Assembly: GCA_039188975.1 (NCBI GenBank)
Contig: JBCCYT010000026.1
Span: 1-35,878 of the forward strand
Direction: 5' to 3'
Length of the DNA: 35,878 nucleotides
Source of the DNA: UBA11606 sp039188975
GTDB lineage: Bacteria > Actinomycetota > Acidimicrobiia > Acidimicrobiales > Aldehydirespiratoraceae
A program made the position numbers and the translations under genes. The notes below the pieces were generated by a model. That model was not told the DNA's origin. It was given only the letters and a program-made list of their open reading frames with translations, and searched no databases. Positions 7,181-17,158 of this stretch are shown in pieces (position 1 is the stretch's first letter; every line of letters starts with the position of its first letter).

Positions 7181-7474
7181 ACCGAGGTCCTTTCGGCGTG
7201 GACGGGGTGAGACCACGCTACTTGTGCACCGGCCGGCGGTACGCGCATCGGGCGGCGGTTGTGAAAGGGGGGTTCTCGTTGCCGTCGACGATGCGGGAGG
7301 GGAGTTGCACCGCCGAGCAGAGAACGAGGGACCCCGGTGGGAGCCGACTGGCTTCCCACCGGGGATTTCGCTGGACCGCCGCCCGAGAGCTGCCACCAGT
7401 GTGCCCGAATCGAACACAACTGTCTGTCAGCTTCGCTTCTGGCTATGTGTCAGCAGTCCGACACAAGGGGCCAT
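7181..7474. other. Intergenic region between the lipoprotein and UPF0182 genes
   Basis: About 294 bp with no convincing protein. It should hold the lipoprotein promoter: ACGCTA at 7215-7220 reads TAGCGT on the minus strand and would give a leader of about 28 nt. It also contains the stable hairpin at 7332-7364. A T-loop-like GTTCGATTC on the minus strand near 7400 was checked and is not part of a tRNA. Confidence 0.5.
7332..7364 (-). terminator. Strong 11-bp hairpin downstream of the UPF0182 gene
   Basis: CCCCGGTGGGA (7332-7342) and TCCCACCGGGG (7354-7364) form a perfect 11-bp stem with an 11-nt loop. It lies about 110 bp past the UPF0182 stop in the direction of transcription. No clear U-tract follows on either strand, so it may slow polymerase or protect the mRNA 3' end rather than act as a classical intrinsic terminator. 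Confidence 0.5.
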
Positions 7475-10400
7475 TCAGGCGTCGACCGACTCCGGATCCG
7501 GGGTCAGCTCCTGCACCCCTTCGAGTTGAGACGCCTGTTCGAGGAGCTCGGCGATCTCCTCCAGCAGCTGCGCAGCTCGCACCTCATTCGGCGGCGTCTG
7601 TGACAAGGCATCGAGCCGATCGTCGTACAGCTGCGAAAGCCGGGCAAGGATCTCTTCTGCAGTTTCAACCGCCGGATCCGACGGGTTGGCTGGCTCCGCC
7701 GGATCCAGGTCGTCATCACCGTCGTCGGTAGCGTCAGGTTCGGGATCGACCGCAGGGACGACACCTCCGAGAATGTCGGAGAAATCCTCGCCGTCGAACA
7801 ATTCGCTCAACGCCTCACTCAGATTGTCGGCGATCGCGATCTGTTCGCTCTCGTCGATGGTGGCGAACGCGATCACCCGCTGCACGGTCGGGACCGACGC
7901 GTCACCTTCGGCCGCCACGTACAGAGGACGCACCCACAGGATCGACTCACCGATCGGCAACATCAACAAGTCACCGAATTCGACCGTCGACCCCTGATCG
8001 TTGAGCAACGACAGCTCACTGGAGATGGCCTCGTCCTGGGCAATCGCCGACGCGACCAACACCGGGCCAGGCGCATCCGGCGATGTGATCTCATAGGACA
8101 CCAGCCTCGACGTGCCGTCGGGTCTGGTCTCGCCAACCATGAACGCTTCGAGCTCTCGTCGATCGTCGTTGTCGTCGAACGGCACGAAACTTCGCAACGT
8201 GACCCAGCTCGGATCGCTCTCGCCCGGCAGCTGCATCAATGAGTAGTACGGGTCGATACGTTCTTCTCGGGTGACGATCACGCCATCTTCGCTGAGGGTC
8301 GTCTCGGTGTTCGCGGCCACACGGACCTGGCGACCCGGGCTCTGGGCAACGTCCCACCGCTCGGTACCGATGACGAGGCTCTCCGGATCCGAAACCTGGT
8401 ACCGGGCCCAGATGTTGGTCTGCACTCGGAACAAATCCTGCGGGTACCGCAGGTGGTCACGAAGACCGTCGGGCATGTCATCGAACGACGTGAACAAGTC
8501 GGGGAACGCCGCCTGCCATGCGTCGGCCAACGGATCCTCGATCGGCATTCGATAGAAGGTGACGTCGCCGTCGTACGCATCAACGACGGCCTTCACCGAG
8601 TTGCGGACATAGTTGAAGCTGGCGCCATCCAGCCCACCGCCGAGCAACTGGGAGTCCTCGGCCTGCTGGCTGTATGGGTACCGGTTGGTGGTCGTATAGG
8701 CATCGACGACGTAGTGGATGCGCCCCTCGAACACGACGGGATAGGCGTCGGCGTCAAACTGCAGGAACGGAGCCAGCGCCTCGACCCGGTCATGCACGTC
8801 GCGTACATAGATCACCCGGGTGTCATCAGACACGAAGTTCGAGATCAACGGCTCGATCTGACCGAACCGCATGGCGAAGGCAGCCCGGCGGATCAGCGAT
8901 CCCATCGCCACGCCGCTCTCACCGTCATAGCGGATCGGAACGTCCTGACCGGTTGAACTGTCGACATAGTCGATCTCGTCCACCGTCGTGCCGACCAGTG
9001 CGTATCCCCCCAGGCCTTCGCCGTGGTAGAGCTGCGGCTGGTCGAGCTGAAGATCGAGTGGACTCTCGACCTCGATCGGCAAGCCGCCGGCAAGGAAACT
9101 CGGACTGCCCTCCGGGGTCGTTTCGTTCGCGCCCGCAAGCGCAAGGCCGTAGCCGTGGGTGAGACGAACGTGTTCGCGTTCCCAACTCAGGTCGGTGAGG
9201 TTGAGCTCGCGACTGCCGAGCACCACTTGGGTGAGCTGACCATCGACCATGTAGCGGTCGGTGTCGAGCGAACGAGCAAACACATTCGGCCCAACATCCA
9301 CGAGCGACCCGTCGAAACGGTAGAAGTCGCGCAGTGCCTCGAATCGCTCGAATGTCGGGTGCACGACGACCGGGTCGAGGATGCGAGTGTTTCGAACGGT
9401 CGTCGCGTTCTCGCGCAGCGCATCGGCACCGAGATCGGTGTTGTACGCGAAGGTCGACTCGACGATCTCTTCGTCAGGCCGCAGACCGTAGGCAGCACGG
9501 GTTGCGTCGATGTTGCGTTGCGTGAACTCGACCTCTCGACTCGTCTCGTTGGGTTCGACCTGGAACCGCTGCACAAACGCCGGATAGATGCCGCCCATCA
9601 CGATCGCCACGAACGCCCACAACCCCACCGCGATGATCGGAAGCGTCCAGCCGCGCTGACGCAGGTTGACGACGAGCAACACCACCGCCGACAGCGAGAT
9701 CGCGATCAGAAGCGACAACGCGGGGAGCTGAGCATTGACATCGGTGTAGAGGGCGCCATCGACCACACCTCGCTGCGACACGGTCAGCTCGTAGCGAGAA
9801 AGCCAGTAATCGGCCGCCCGGATGACGGCGAGAACCGCCAGGATCGCCGAGAGATGGACCTTGACGCTGGCGGTCGTGCGTTCGCCCGTCGTTGCGGCCA
9901 TCCGGATCCCACCGTTGAGATAGTGGGCGATGACCGTGAGGATGAAGATGATGATGAACGCTGCGAAGGCCCAGTCGACCACATAGCTGAGGAACGGCAA
10001 CTCGAAAATGTAGAAGCCGAGGTCGGTGTCGAACTGCGGATCGCTGATCCCGAAGTCCTGGCGGTTGACGAACAACAGCCACTCTTCCCACTGCGACTGC
10101 ACACCAGCAGCAGCCAACAACGCGAACACCAACGACACCACAGCGCGCACGAGCCCGGTCCGCCCGGCGACCGCGTCGTGATATCGGGCAAGAAGCTCCT
10201 CTTCCGGCCCAGGAATCCGAGCCGGGGGAGCCGATCGATCCGCCACGAAGAGGTTCACCCAGAGCAGGGCGAAGAACACACTGAAAAAGATCAGGGTCAA
10301 GACGACCTTTGCCAGCAGGACCCGACTCCAAACATCGGTGCGTTCGAGCGAGTCGAACCACAAGAAGTCGGTGTAGAAGCCGGCGATGCCGCGCAGCGAC

Positions 10401-10513
10401 AGGGCAATGATGATCAGGGCGGCCGCCAGCACCGCCAGGACGATTCGGCCGCGACCGCTGAACCGGCCAGAGCCCGATTGACGACGCGGGGGCATGTCTT
10501 CAACTCGACGCAT
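7475..10513 (-). CDS. UPF0182 family large integral membrane protein
   Basis: A 1012-residue protein. The N-terminal third carries about seven hydrophobic segments (for example IVLAVLAAALIIIALSL at about 24-40, VLTLIFFSVFFALLWVNLF near 73-91, and others to about residue 310). A long extracytoplasmic region follows, then an Asp/Glu/Pro-rich stretch with a C-terminal helix. Order and length match UPF0182 (M. tuberculosis Rv3193c and Rv0064), a widespread family without a proven function. Two in-frame ATGs six codons apart (10513 and 10495) could start it; the first has a TAGACT hexamer 9 nt upstream and neither has a good Shine-Dalgarno. It follows the DivIVA-like gene by 53 bp on the same strand. 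Confidence 0.92.
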   Translation of the reverse strand: MRRVEDMPPRRQSGSGRFSGRGRIVLAVLAAALIIIALSLRGIAGFYTDFLWFDSLERTDVWSRVLLAKVVLTLIFFSVFFALLWVNLFVADRSAPPARIPGPEEELLARYHDAVAGRTGLVRAVVSLVFALLAAAGVQSQWEEWLLFVNRQDFGISDPQFDTDLGFYIFELPFLSYVVDWAFAAFIIIFILTVIAHYLNGGIRMAATTGERTTASVKVHLSAILAVLAVIRAADYWLSRYELTVSQRGVVDGALYTDVNAQLPALSLLIAISLSAVVLLVVNLRQRGWTLPIIAVGLWAFVAIVMGGIYPAFVQRFQVEPNETSREVEFTQRNIDATRAAYGLRPDEEIVESTFAYNTDLGADALRENATTVRNTRILDPVVVHPTFERFEALRDFYRFDGSLVDVGPNVFARSLDTDRYMVDGQLTQVVLGSRELNLTDLSWEREHVRLTHGYGLALAGANETTPEGSPSFLAGGLPIEVESPLDLQLDQPQLYHGEGLGGYALVGTTVDEIDYVDSSTGQDVPIRYDGESGVAMGSLIRRAAFAMRFGQIEPLISNFVSDDTRVIYVRDVHDRVEALAPFLQFDADAYPVVFEGRIHYVVDAYTTTNRYPYSQQAEDSQLLGGGLDGASFNYVRNSVKAVVDAYDGDVTFYRMPIEDPLADAWQAAFPDLFTSFDDMPDGLRDHLRYPQDLFRVQTNIWARYQVSDPESLVIGTERWDVAQSPGRQVRVAANTETTLSEDGVIVTREERIDPYYSLMQLPGESDPSWVTLRSFVPFDDNDDRRELEAFMVGETRPDGTSRLVSYEITSPDAPGPVLVASAIAQDEAISSELSLLNDQGSTVEFGDLLMLPIGESILWVRPLYVAAEGDASVPTVQRVIAFATIDESEQIAIADNLSEALSELFDGEDFSDILGGVVPAVDPEPDATDDGDDDLDPAEPANPSDPAVETAEEILARLSQLYDDRLDALSQTPPNEVRAAQLLEEIAELLEQASQLEGVQELTPDPESVDA

Positions 10514-10522
10514 TGTCGGACG

Positions 10523-10528
10523 AGTCTA
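10523..10528 (-). promoter_or_regulatory. -10-like hexamer before the UPF0182 gene
   Basis: The minus strand reads TAGACT (TANNNT) 9 nt before the ATG at 10513. It fits the leaderless pattern used by other genes in the window but with longer spacing, so it is less certain. Confidence 0.4.
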
Positions 10529-10566
10529 CCGGCCACCCATCGTCTGACGTGATCGGAGCGCGTGAC

Positions 10567-12552
<1,986 letters not shown>

Positions 12553-12559
12553 CGCCACG

Positions 12560-12565
12560 ATGGTA
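12560..12565 (-). promoter_or_regulatory. -10 hexamer of a leaderless promoter for the DivIVA-like gene
   Basis: The minus strand reads TACCAT, ending 7 nt before the ATG at 12552. No Shine-Dalgarno is present. It supports that ATG as the start, and independent transcription from the upstream protease gene. Confidence 0.5.
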
Positions 12566-12610
12566 CGAAAGCCCCGACGATTGATGCGGTATCCCCGCCC
12601 CGGGAGTCGA

Positions 12611-13792
12611 TTAGCTCGACCCACCGCCGGGGATCTCGAGCGCAAGCTCACCAACATCGCCACCCAACTCAGCGAGTGCTGCGAGGGCCTCGTCGAGGGT
12701 CGCAACCCCGACCACGCGCAGGTCATCCGTTGTTGATTCCGCGGCTTCGACCAGGTCGATCGGAACGATGAACATGGCCACCCCTTCGTCCTCCGCGGCC
12801 GCTGCTTTCTGGGCAACACCGCCAACGTTGCCGACCAACCCGGAGGCAGTGATCGTTCCCGTCACCGCGACCCGGTTGGCCCCGGTCAACTCGCCAGGGG
12901 TCAACACATCGATCAGGGTCAGGGTGAATGCGAGCCCCGCCGAGGGGCCACCGATCGCACCGGAATCGATGGCCACATCAAACGGCAGATCAGCATCGAC
13001 GGCACGAACAGTGACATCGGCAATCCCGATGAATCCACCGTCGTTCGTCTCGTCTGGGTGGACACCGAGGGTGACATCTTGAGTCCGGAACTCGCCGGTG
13101 TCGTTGTTTTCGAGTTGCAGCGTGACCGACGTTCCTGGACCCCGTGCGGCCAACGCGTCGAGCAGTGATTCGATGCCCGTGATGATCTCGTCGTCGATCG
13201 CCACGATGATCTCGCCAACCTCCATCAGACCAGCCGACGGACCGTCCTCGACAACCTGGTTGAACCCAACCCCACTCTCGATGATCGCCTCGACCCCCAG
13301 ATACTCGAGCGCCGCAACCACCGCCGTGTCCTTCGAAGCCTGCATGAGCTGAAGGTTTCGTTCCCGCTGTTCAGACGCGGTACGGGTGCCGAAGACCTCC
13401 GAACGAGCCCGAAGCTCGACGGCATCGTCGCGCTCGGAGCGGACCCAATCCGAGATCGTGACCTGATCGTCGATGGCGACCGTCGTGAACAAGATCTCAC
13501 CCTCGGGCTCGAAGATCTCGATGTTGGCAAGCGTCACCCGATCGTCGGTCGGTCGGGCCGACCCAGGCTTGAGCGCCACTGCGCCATCGTCGACGATCGA
13601 GTTCCCCGGGATGATCCGACCCGCCCATTGGGCCGGCACCGTCGCATACGCAATGACCCCAACGATCGTCAGGACCACGATGGCAGCGACCCCCCGATTG
13701 AATGGGTCGCGATGCCACGCTCGTCCGGGTGGCGCCACCGACCCGAGGGGCTCGGGCGGTAACATCTGCGTCGGCGTGTCCTCCTCAGTCAT
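12611..13792 (-). CDS. Membrane-anchored PDZ / Lon-type (S16) serine protease, YlbL-like
   Basis: A 393-residue protein. Order: a short cytoplasmic N-terminus, one transmembrane helix at about 34-56, a PDZ-like domain around 165-240 (VVEDGPSAGLMEVGEIIVAIDD region), then a Lon proteolytic domain. The Ser-Lys dyad is visible as S284 (GGPSAGLAF) and K329 (VAQKAAAAEDEG). This matches the YlbL family (M. tuberculosis Rv3194c), extracytoplasmic proteases without the Lon ATPase. The start at 13792 is chosen because earlier frame sequence is unlike the family; GGAG lies only 3 nt before it, and a second ATG at 13765 is possible. The neighbouring UPF0182 and DUF2342 genes match the mycobacterial arrangement. 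Confidence 0.88.
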   Translation of the reverse strand: MTEEDTPTQMLPPEPLGSVAPPGRAWHRDPFNRGVAAIVVLTIVGVIAYATVPAQWAGRIIPGNSIVDDGAVALKPGSARPTDDRVTLANIEIFEPEGEILFTTVAIDDQVTISDWVRSERDDAVELRARSEVFGTRTASEQRERNLQLMQASKDTAVVAALEYLGVEAIIESGVGFNQVVEDGPSAGLMEVGEIIVAIDDEIITGIESLLDALAARGPGTSVTLQLENNDTGEFRTQDVTLGVHPDETNDGGFIGIADVTVRAVDADLPFDVAIDSGAIGGPSAGLAFTLTLIDVLTPGELTGANRVAVTGTITASGLVGNVGGVAQKAAAAEDEGVAMFIVPIDLVEAAESTTDDLRVVGVATLDEALAALAELGGDVGELALEIPGGGSS

Positions 13793-13970
13793 GATCTCCG
13801 TGCTCGTCCTCGTGGCGGGAATCCTGGCCGGCAGCGTCTGGCCGCCGCTCAGGATGCAGCCTGCCACGCTCCCGACCACCAACGGGCGCGACCATCGCCG
13901 AAGGTCGCCCCGGCAACATCATCTTCTCCAGGCCGCGCCGGTCGACGACGATGACGACACGAACATCATC

Positions 13971-14177
13971 ATGGACACGCTTCGTGTGCTCGGCATCGTT
14001 CGGCGCCGTGTCGACCGGCCAGTGGTCGGCCGCAAGGCCTACGTCCGCTGGTGGGAACGAGTGCGCGCGCTCATCGTCTTGGCCGCCATCGTGATCGGGC
14101 TCGGCATCGCACTGGCCGCCATTGTCGGCATCACCGTGCTCAGCCTCGGTTTCTTGCTCGAACGAGCGATCAGTTAG
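13971..14177 (+). CDS. Small single-pass membrane protein, unknown
   Basis: A 68-residue protein: a basic, Trp-containing N-terminus (RRRVDRPVVGRKAYVRWWERVR) followed by a long hydrophobic segment (LIVLAAIVIGLGIALAAIVGITVLSLGFLL, shown in part, about residues 34-63). The positive-inside rule would place the N-terminus in the cytoplasm. The frame is open far upstream but that part looks non-coding, so the ATG at 13971 is the best start although no clear Shine-Dalgarno precedes it. It is divergent from the protease gene across 178 bp. Its stop TAG overlaps the TAA stop of the convergent gene by 4 bp (14174-14177). I do not recognise a family. Confidence 0.6.
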   Translation: MDTLRVLGIVRRRVDRPVVGRKAYVRWWERVRALIVLAAIVIGLGIALAAIVGITVLSLGFLLERAIS

Positions 14178-14626
14178 CGGCCAAAGAGCCCACGACGACC
14201 CTCGGCCGGCACCGGTGCCGGAGCCGCAGCCTCGACCGGCTCAGCCACGCTGAGGTCACCAAGGCCGGTGTTGTCTTCGGCAAAGGCATCGATGGGCGAG
14301 GCGAGCACAGCCTCCACATAGCTGACATCGTCGGGGACGCTCGCCACAGGAACCGGCTCGATCACCTCAGGGGCGGCGGCCACGGGCTGAGGGTTGGGCG
14401 TCTCGACCGTCGGAAGCGGCACGACAGGTGCCGGTGCTGCATCAGCGACCTCGACCTTGAAGTACGACTTCACCTCGAGCGCGATCTCGCGCAACTCGAA
14501 CAGCCGGGCGTCATCGACACCGGCGTTGCGCTGCTCTTCAACGAACGCGATCGCGGATCCGAGATCGTCGAAATTGCGGTACTGGGTGGTGCCATCAATC
14601 AGCGTGTGGGTGACCAAGTGGGACAT
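14174..14626 (-). CDS. Unknown protein with an ordered N-terminus and Pro/Ala/Val-rich tail
   Basis: A 150-residue protein. The start at 14626 is well supported by a GAGGAG Shine-Dalgarno 7 nt upstream. Residues 1-65 look folded (MSHLVTHTLIDGTTQYRNF, then a helix near DLGSAIAFVEEQRNAG and a strand near VKSYFKVEV). The rest is rich in Pro, Ala, Val and Glu and probably disordered, ending in a basic RRGLFGR. I recognise no family. It converges on the small membrane protein with a 4-bp stop-codon overlap and is divergent from the HEAT-repeat gene. Confidence 0.7.
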   Translation of the reverse strand: MSHLVTHTLIDGTTQYRNFDDLGSAIAFVEEQRNAGVDDARLFELREIALEVKSYFKVEVADAAPAPVVPLPTVETPNPQPVAAAPEVIEPVPVASVPDDVSYVEAVLASPIDAFAEDNTGLGDLSVAEPVEAAAPAPVPAEGRRGLFGR

Positions 14627-14693
14627 CGGAATACTCCTCGGCGGCTTTTCCGTGGGGGACGTTTGTTCCCATCGGCGGCGCCCCCGGCTCGCT

Positions 14694-14709
14694 TGAGGAA
14701 TTTGCCTCA
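14694..14709. promoter_or_regulatory. Small inverted repeat in a divergent intergenic region
   Basis: TGAGG (14694-14698) and CCTCA (14705-14709) flank a 6-bp AT-rich centre (AATTTG). It lies between the divergent genes starting at 14626 and 14791. It could be a repressor site; there is no further support. Confidence 0.25.
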
Positions 14710-14778
14710 TGGCCATAGGTCACCCGGCCCACGGCCGGTGCCACCGCAGCGTTGCTCTTTCCGTGCCGGGATGACCGA

Positions 14779-14784
14779 TAGCGT
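14779..14784 (+). promoter_or_regulatory. -10 hexamer of a leaderless promoter for the HEAT-repeat gene
   Basis: TAGCGT ends 6 nt before the GTG at 14791, with no Shine-Dalgarno between. It fits the leaderless pattern and supports the GTG start. Confidence 0.5.
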
Positions 14785-14790
14785 TGCCTT

Positions 14791-15387
14791 GTGGATGATT
14801 CGGTGATGCAACGGCGCCGTGCCGCAGCCAGCGCCGGGTTCACGGGGAACATCGATGTGGCCCGCGGTGCCGTGACCGACGACGCCCCGGCTGTTCGGAT
14901 CGCCGCCCTACGCAGTCTCGATCGACTCGGTCGGCTCGACGACGAGACGCTGCGGCGCGGGCTCGCCGACACCGATACCGAGGTCCGTGTCGCCTCGCTC
15001 GAGCTCGCTGCGCCTCGCCCTTCGCCGGAGATCGTGCACCTGCTCGGTGACCCGGTGGCAGCCGTCGTCGAACAGGCCGCATGGGCGTGCGGCGAGCGCG
15101 AGCATGCGGCCCACAAGCCGATCCCCGAGTTGTCCGCGCTGGCGGTCGATCACGACGACCCGCTGGTGCGGGAAGCGGCGGTCGCTGCGCTCGGCGCGCT
15201 CGGCGACGGACTCCCCGCGGTGCTCGCGGCCACGACCGACAAACCAGCGGTCAGACGGCGGGCGGTTCTTGCCCTCGCCGCCTTCGAGGGCCCCGAGGTC
15301 GATGCTGCGTGGGAACGAGCCCGCCGCGATCACGATCGCCAAGTGCGCGATGCCGTCGACGAGCTCCTGGGCCCGGTCGACAGCTAG
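14791..15387 (+). CDS. HEAT-repeat protein
   Basis: A 198-residue, all-helical protein built from HEAT-like repeats of about 30 residues, each with the D-x-x-x-x-V-R-x-A-A-L-x-x-L pattern (for example DDAPAVRIAALRSLDRLG, DDPLVREAAVAALGALGD, DKPAVRRRAVLALAAFEG). Such solenoids act as protein-binding scaffolds and a few belong to phycobilin lyases; no lyase context is present here. Cytoplasmic, with no signal or membrane segment. The GTG start is supported by the TAGCGT hexamer 6 nt upstream. Its TAG stop overlaps the convergent mreB TAG by 4 bp (CTAG at 15384-15387). The partner is unknown. Confidence 0.8.
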   Translation: MDDSVMQRRRAAASAGFTGNIDVARGAVTDDAPAVRIAALRSLDRLGRLDDETLRRGLADTDTEVRVASLELAAPRPSPEIVHLLGDPVAAVVEQAAWACGEREHAAHKPIPELSALAVDHDDPLVREAAVAALGALGDGLPAVLAATTDKPAVRRRAVLALAAFEGPEVDAAWERARRDHDRQVRDAVDELLGPVDS

Positions 15388-16400
15388 CGGCGCCGCGACG
15401 ACGGGTCGTCCATGAACATGGCCTGGACGGACTCGTAGTGCTCGATCACCTTGCCGGCGCCAAGCACGACCGCTTCGAGCGGCGCCCGAACCCGCCGCAC
15501 CGGCACATCGGACTCTGATGTCAAGCGGAGGTCCATGCCCTTCAAGAGGCCGCCGCCACCGACGAGATGCACGCCCTGGACGATCAGGTCCTGGGCGAGC
15601 TCTGGCGGGGCCTGCGCAAGGCAGCTGAGAACCGAATCGACCATGGCCGATACCGGTTCTTCGATCGCAACCCGAATCTCGTCGGGCGTGAGCACCACGG
15701 TCTTGGGCAGTCCGCTCATCAGCTCCCGGCCGCGCACCTCGGCGTTGACCTCATCGTCGGTCGGGAACGCCGAGCCGAGCACGATCTTGATCTCTTCCGC
15801 CGTACGTTCGCCAACGGCGATGCCGTACTCGCGGCGAACGTACCCCTGGATGGCGTTGTCGATGTCGAACGAACCAACCCGCACCGCTTCGAGGGCCACG
15901 ACGCCGCCGAGCGAGATCAGTGCGGTCTCCGTTGTGCCACCGCCGATATCGATCACCATGTTGCCGATGGGTTCGTTGATCGGCATGTCGGCGCCGATCG
16001 CCGCCGCGACCGGCTGTTCGATGAGCCGGGCGTCGGCTGCGCCTGCTCGGCGGGCAGCTTCGGTCACCGCTCGCCGCTCGACCGCCGTGATGGCCGAGGG
16101 GACACAGATCACCACTCGCGGCCGGTTGAGCCGGCTCACACCAACCCGTTGGAGCAGGAGCCGAATCATGCGCTGCGTGACATCGAAGTCGGTGATCGCG
16201 CCCTTTCGCAGAGGACGGACCGCGACGATGTACGACGGGGTTCGGCCGATCATCTGCCAAGCCTCGTGTCCCATCGCCAACACCTCGCCCGAGCGACTGT
16301 TGAGCGCGATGACAGACGGCTCGTTCAAGACGATGCCCTCACCCCGGGCGTAGACCAACGTATTGGCCGTCCCCAGATCGATCGCGAGGTCGCGTGCCAG
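15384..16400 (-). CDS. mreB: Rod-shape-determining protein MreB, apparently starting at CTG
   Basis: A 338-residue bacterial actin. The nucleotide-binding motifs are intact: phosphate-1 DLGTANTLVY near residue 9, phosphate-2 MVIDIGGGTTETALI, and the adenosine loop VHLVGGGGLLKGMD. It polymerises at the inner membrane and directs elongation-phase cell-wall synthesis. No ATG, GTG or TTG lies upstream of the phosphate-1 loop in frame; the in-frame stop is 16 bases above. The CTG at 16400 gives the canonical N-terminus MARDLAIDLGTANTLVY and has GAGGAG 8 nt upstream, so I read it as a rare CTG start. The only TTG would delete the phosphate-1 loop. It begins 2 nt after the stop of the 69-residue gene; no mreC or mreD is next to it. 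Confidence 0.9.
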   Translation of the reverse strand: MARDLAIDLGTANTLVYARGEGIVLNEPSVIALNSRSGEVLAMGHEAWQMIGRTPSYIVAVRPLRKGAITDFDVTQRMIRLLLQRVGVSRLNRPRVVICVPSAITAVERRAVTEAARRAGAADARLIEQPVAAAIGADMPINEPIGNMVIDIGGGTTETALISLGGVVALEAVRVGSFDIDNAIQGYVRREYGIAVGERTAEEIKIVLGSAFPTDDEVNAEVRGRELMSGLPKTVVLTPDEIRVAIEEPVSAMVDSVLSCLAQAPPELAQDLIVQGVHLVGGGGLLKGMDLRLTSESDVPVRRVRAPLEAVVLGAGKVIEHYESVQAMFMDDPSSRRR

Positions 16401-16402
16401 GT

Positions 16403-16612
16403 TCAGGTCTCCTCAGCGGGTGGTTCGTCGAGGCGAACGATACCCGTCGGCTGAGGGTGGGGCCGCGACCGTTCGTCAGGAGCAAGCGCACGGAGCTGTT
16501 CGTGGAACTCCGGCTGCACGGGGCGCCGCGATCGCGCCCACAGCCACAACAACACCGACCCGGCGAGCGCAGCCAGGAGCGGAATCACCAGAAAGCCGAC
16601 CGCGTTACTCAC
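16403..16612 (-). CDS. Small single-pass membrane protein upstream of mreB
   Basis: A 69-residue protein: N-terminal transmembrane helix (residues about 4-26, VGFLVIPLLAALAGSVLLWLW) followed by a basic and then acidic soluble tail ending PPAEET. The GTG start at 16612 overlaps the MoaE stop by 8 nt and has GAGG 6 nt upstream; longer versions would run over moaE. Its last codons carry the GAGGAG that serves mreB, so the two genes are translationally linked. The position directly before mreB suggests a membrane partner of MreB, as inference only. I recognise no family. Confidence 0.65.
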   Translation of the reverse strand: MSNAVGFLVIPLLAALAGSVLLWLWARSRRPVQPEFHEQLRALAPDERSRPHPQPTGIVRLDEPPAEET

Positions 16613-17075
16613 TCGCGACCTCGGTGATGTGCTGGGACTCGAGCCCCCACGACTCGCCATCGGCCCACCGCTCACGCTTCCAGATCGGAACCGTCGCCTT
16701 CAGCGTGTCGATACCGAAGCGGGCGGCCTCGAACGCCGCCGGGCGATGCGGCGACGACGCGACGACCACCACCGACGACTCGCCGACGGCGACCGGTCCC
16801 GTGCGGTGCAGCAGCACGATCCGGCCGAGGTCGGGCCAGCGAACTCGCATTTCTGCCGCGATGTCGCCGAGTCGAGGCACGACATGTTCTTCGTAGGCCT
16901 CGTAGTCGAGGAGCTCGACACCGTCTCGGCCGGGCGCATGGTCACGGGCGGTTCCACTGAAAAGCACAACGGCACCGCAGCGTGGCAGCACGGCCCAATC
17001 GGCCGCCGTGCCGACCGGCAGTACCGCGTCGGTCAGCCCGAGCCAGTCGTCGCTGTCAGTTGGGGCCGTGAGCAT
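16605..17075 (-). CDS. moaE: Molybdopterin synthase catalytic subunit MoaE
   Basis: A 156-residue MoaE. Together with thiocarboxylated MoaD it inserts the dithiolene sulfurs into precursor Z (cPMP) to make molybdopterin in the cytoplasm. Visible signatures: FSGTARDHAPGRDGV, the YEAYEEH motif, the H-R-T-G-x-V-x-V-G-E loop, and the C-terminal K126-x-x-V-P-I-W-K133-x-E with the two essential lysines. The ATG at 17075 gives normal family length and has TACGAT 6 nt upstream, so I prefer it over the longer frame from 17150. No moaD or other Mo-cofactor gene is nearby. It heads an overlapping run moaE, 69-residue membrane protein, mreB. Confidence 0.92.
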   Translation of the reverse strand: MLTAPTDSDDWLGLTDAVLPVGTAADWAVLPRCGAVVLFSGTARDHAPGRDGVELLDYEAYEEHVVPRLGDIAAEMRVRWPDLGRIVLLHRTGPVAVGESSVVVVASSPHRPAAFEAARFGIDTLKATVPIWKRERWADGESWGLESQHITEVASE

Positions 17076-17081
17076 CTCGTC

Positions 17082-17087
17082 ATCGTA
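17082..17087 (-). promoter_or_regulatory. -10 hexamer of a leaderless moaE promoter
   Basis: The minus strand reads TACGAT, ending 6 nt before the ATG at 17075, with no Shine-Dalgarno. This decides the moaE start. Confidence 0.5.
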
Positions 17088-17144
17088 GATCCGGAAGCGG
17101 GTGCCACCACCGGCACCCGCGGTAACCAACGGCGACCCGATCGG

Positions 17145-17150
17145 TACCAT
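17145..17150 (+). promoter_or_regulatory. -10 hexamer of a leaderless promoter for the HtrA-like gene
   Basis: TACCAT ends 8 nt before the GTG at 17159. It is divergent from the moaE promoter about 60 bp away. Confidence 0.45.
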
Positions 17151-17158
17151 CGCATCTC

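Noticed and set aside
7380..7450. GTTCGATTC on the minus strand, like a tRNA T-loop
   Set aside because: The flanking bases do not form a T-stem and no acceptor or anticodon arm can be folded.
9023..10552. Long plus-strand open frame (509 codons) opposite UPF0182
   Set aside because: Antisense to a recognisable membrane protein; composition rich in Arg, Glu and His with no domain.
13791..13970. Upstream in-frame ATG giving a signal-peptide-like start to the 68-residue membrane protein
   Set aside because: It would overlap the start codon of the divergent protease, and the sequence between is low-complexity; 13971 is preferred.
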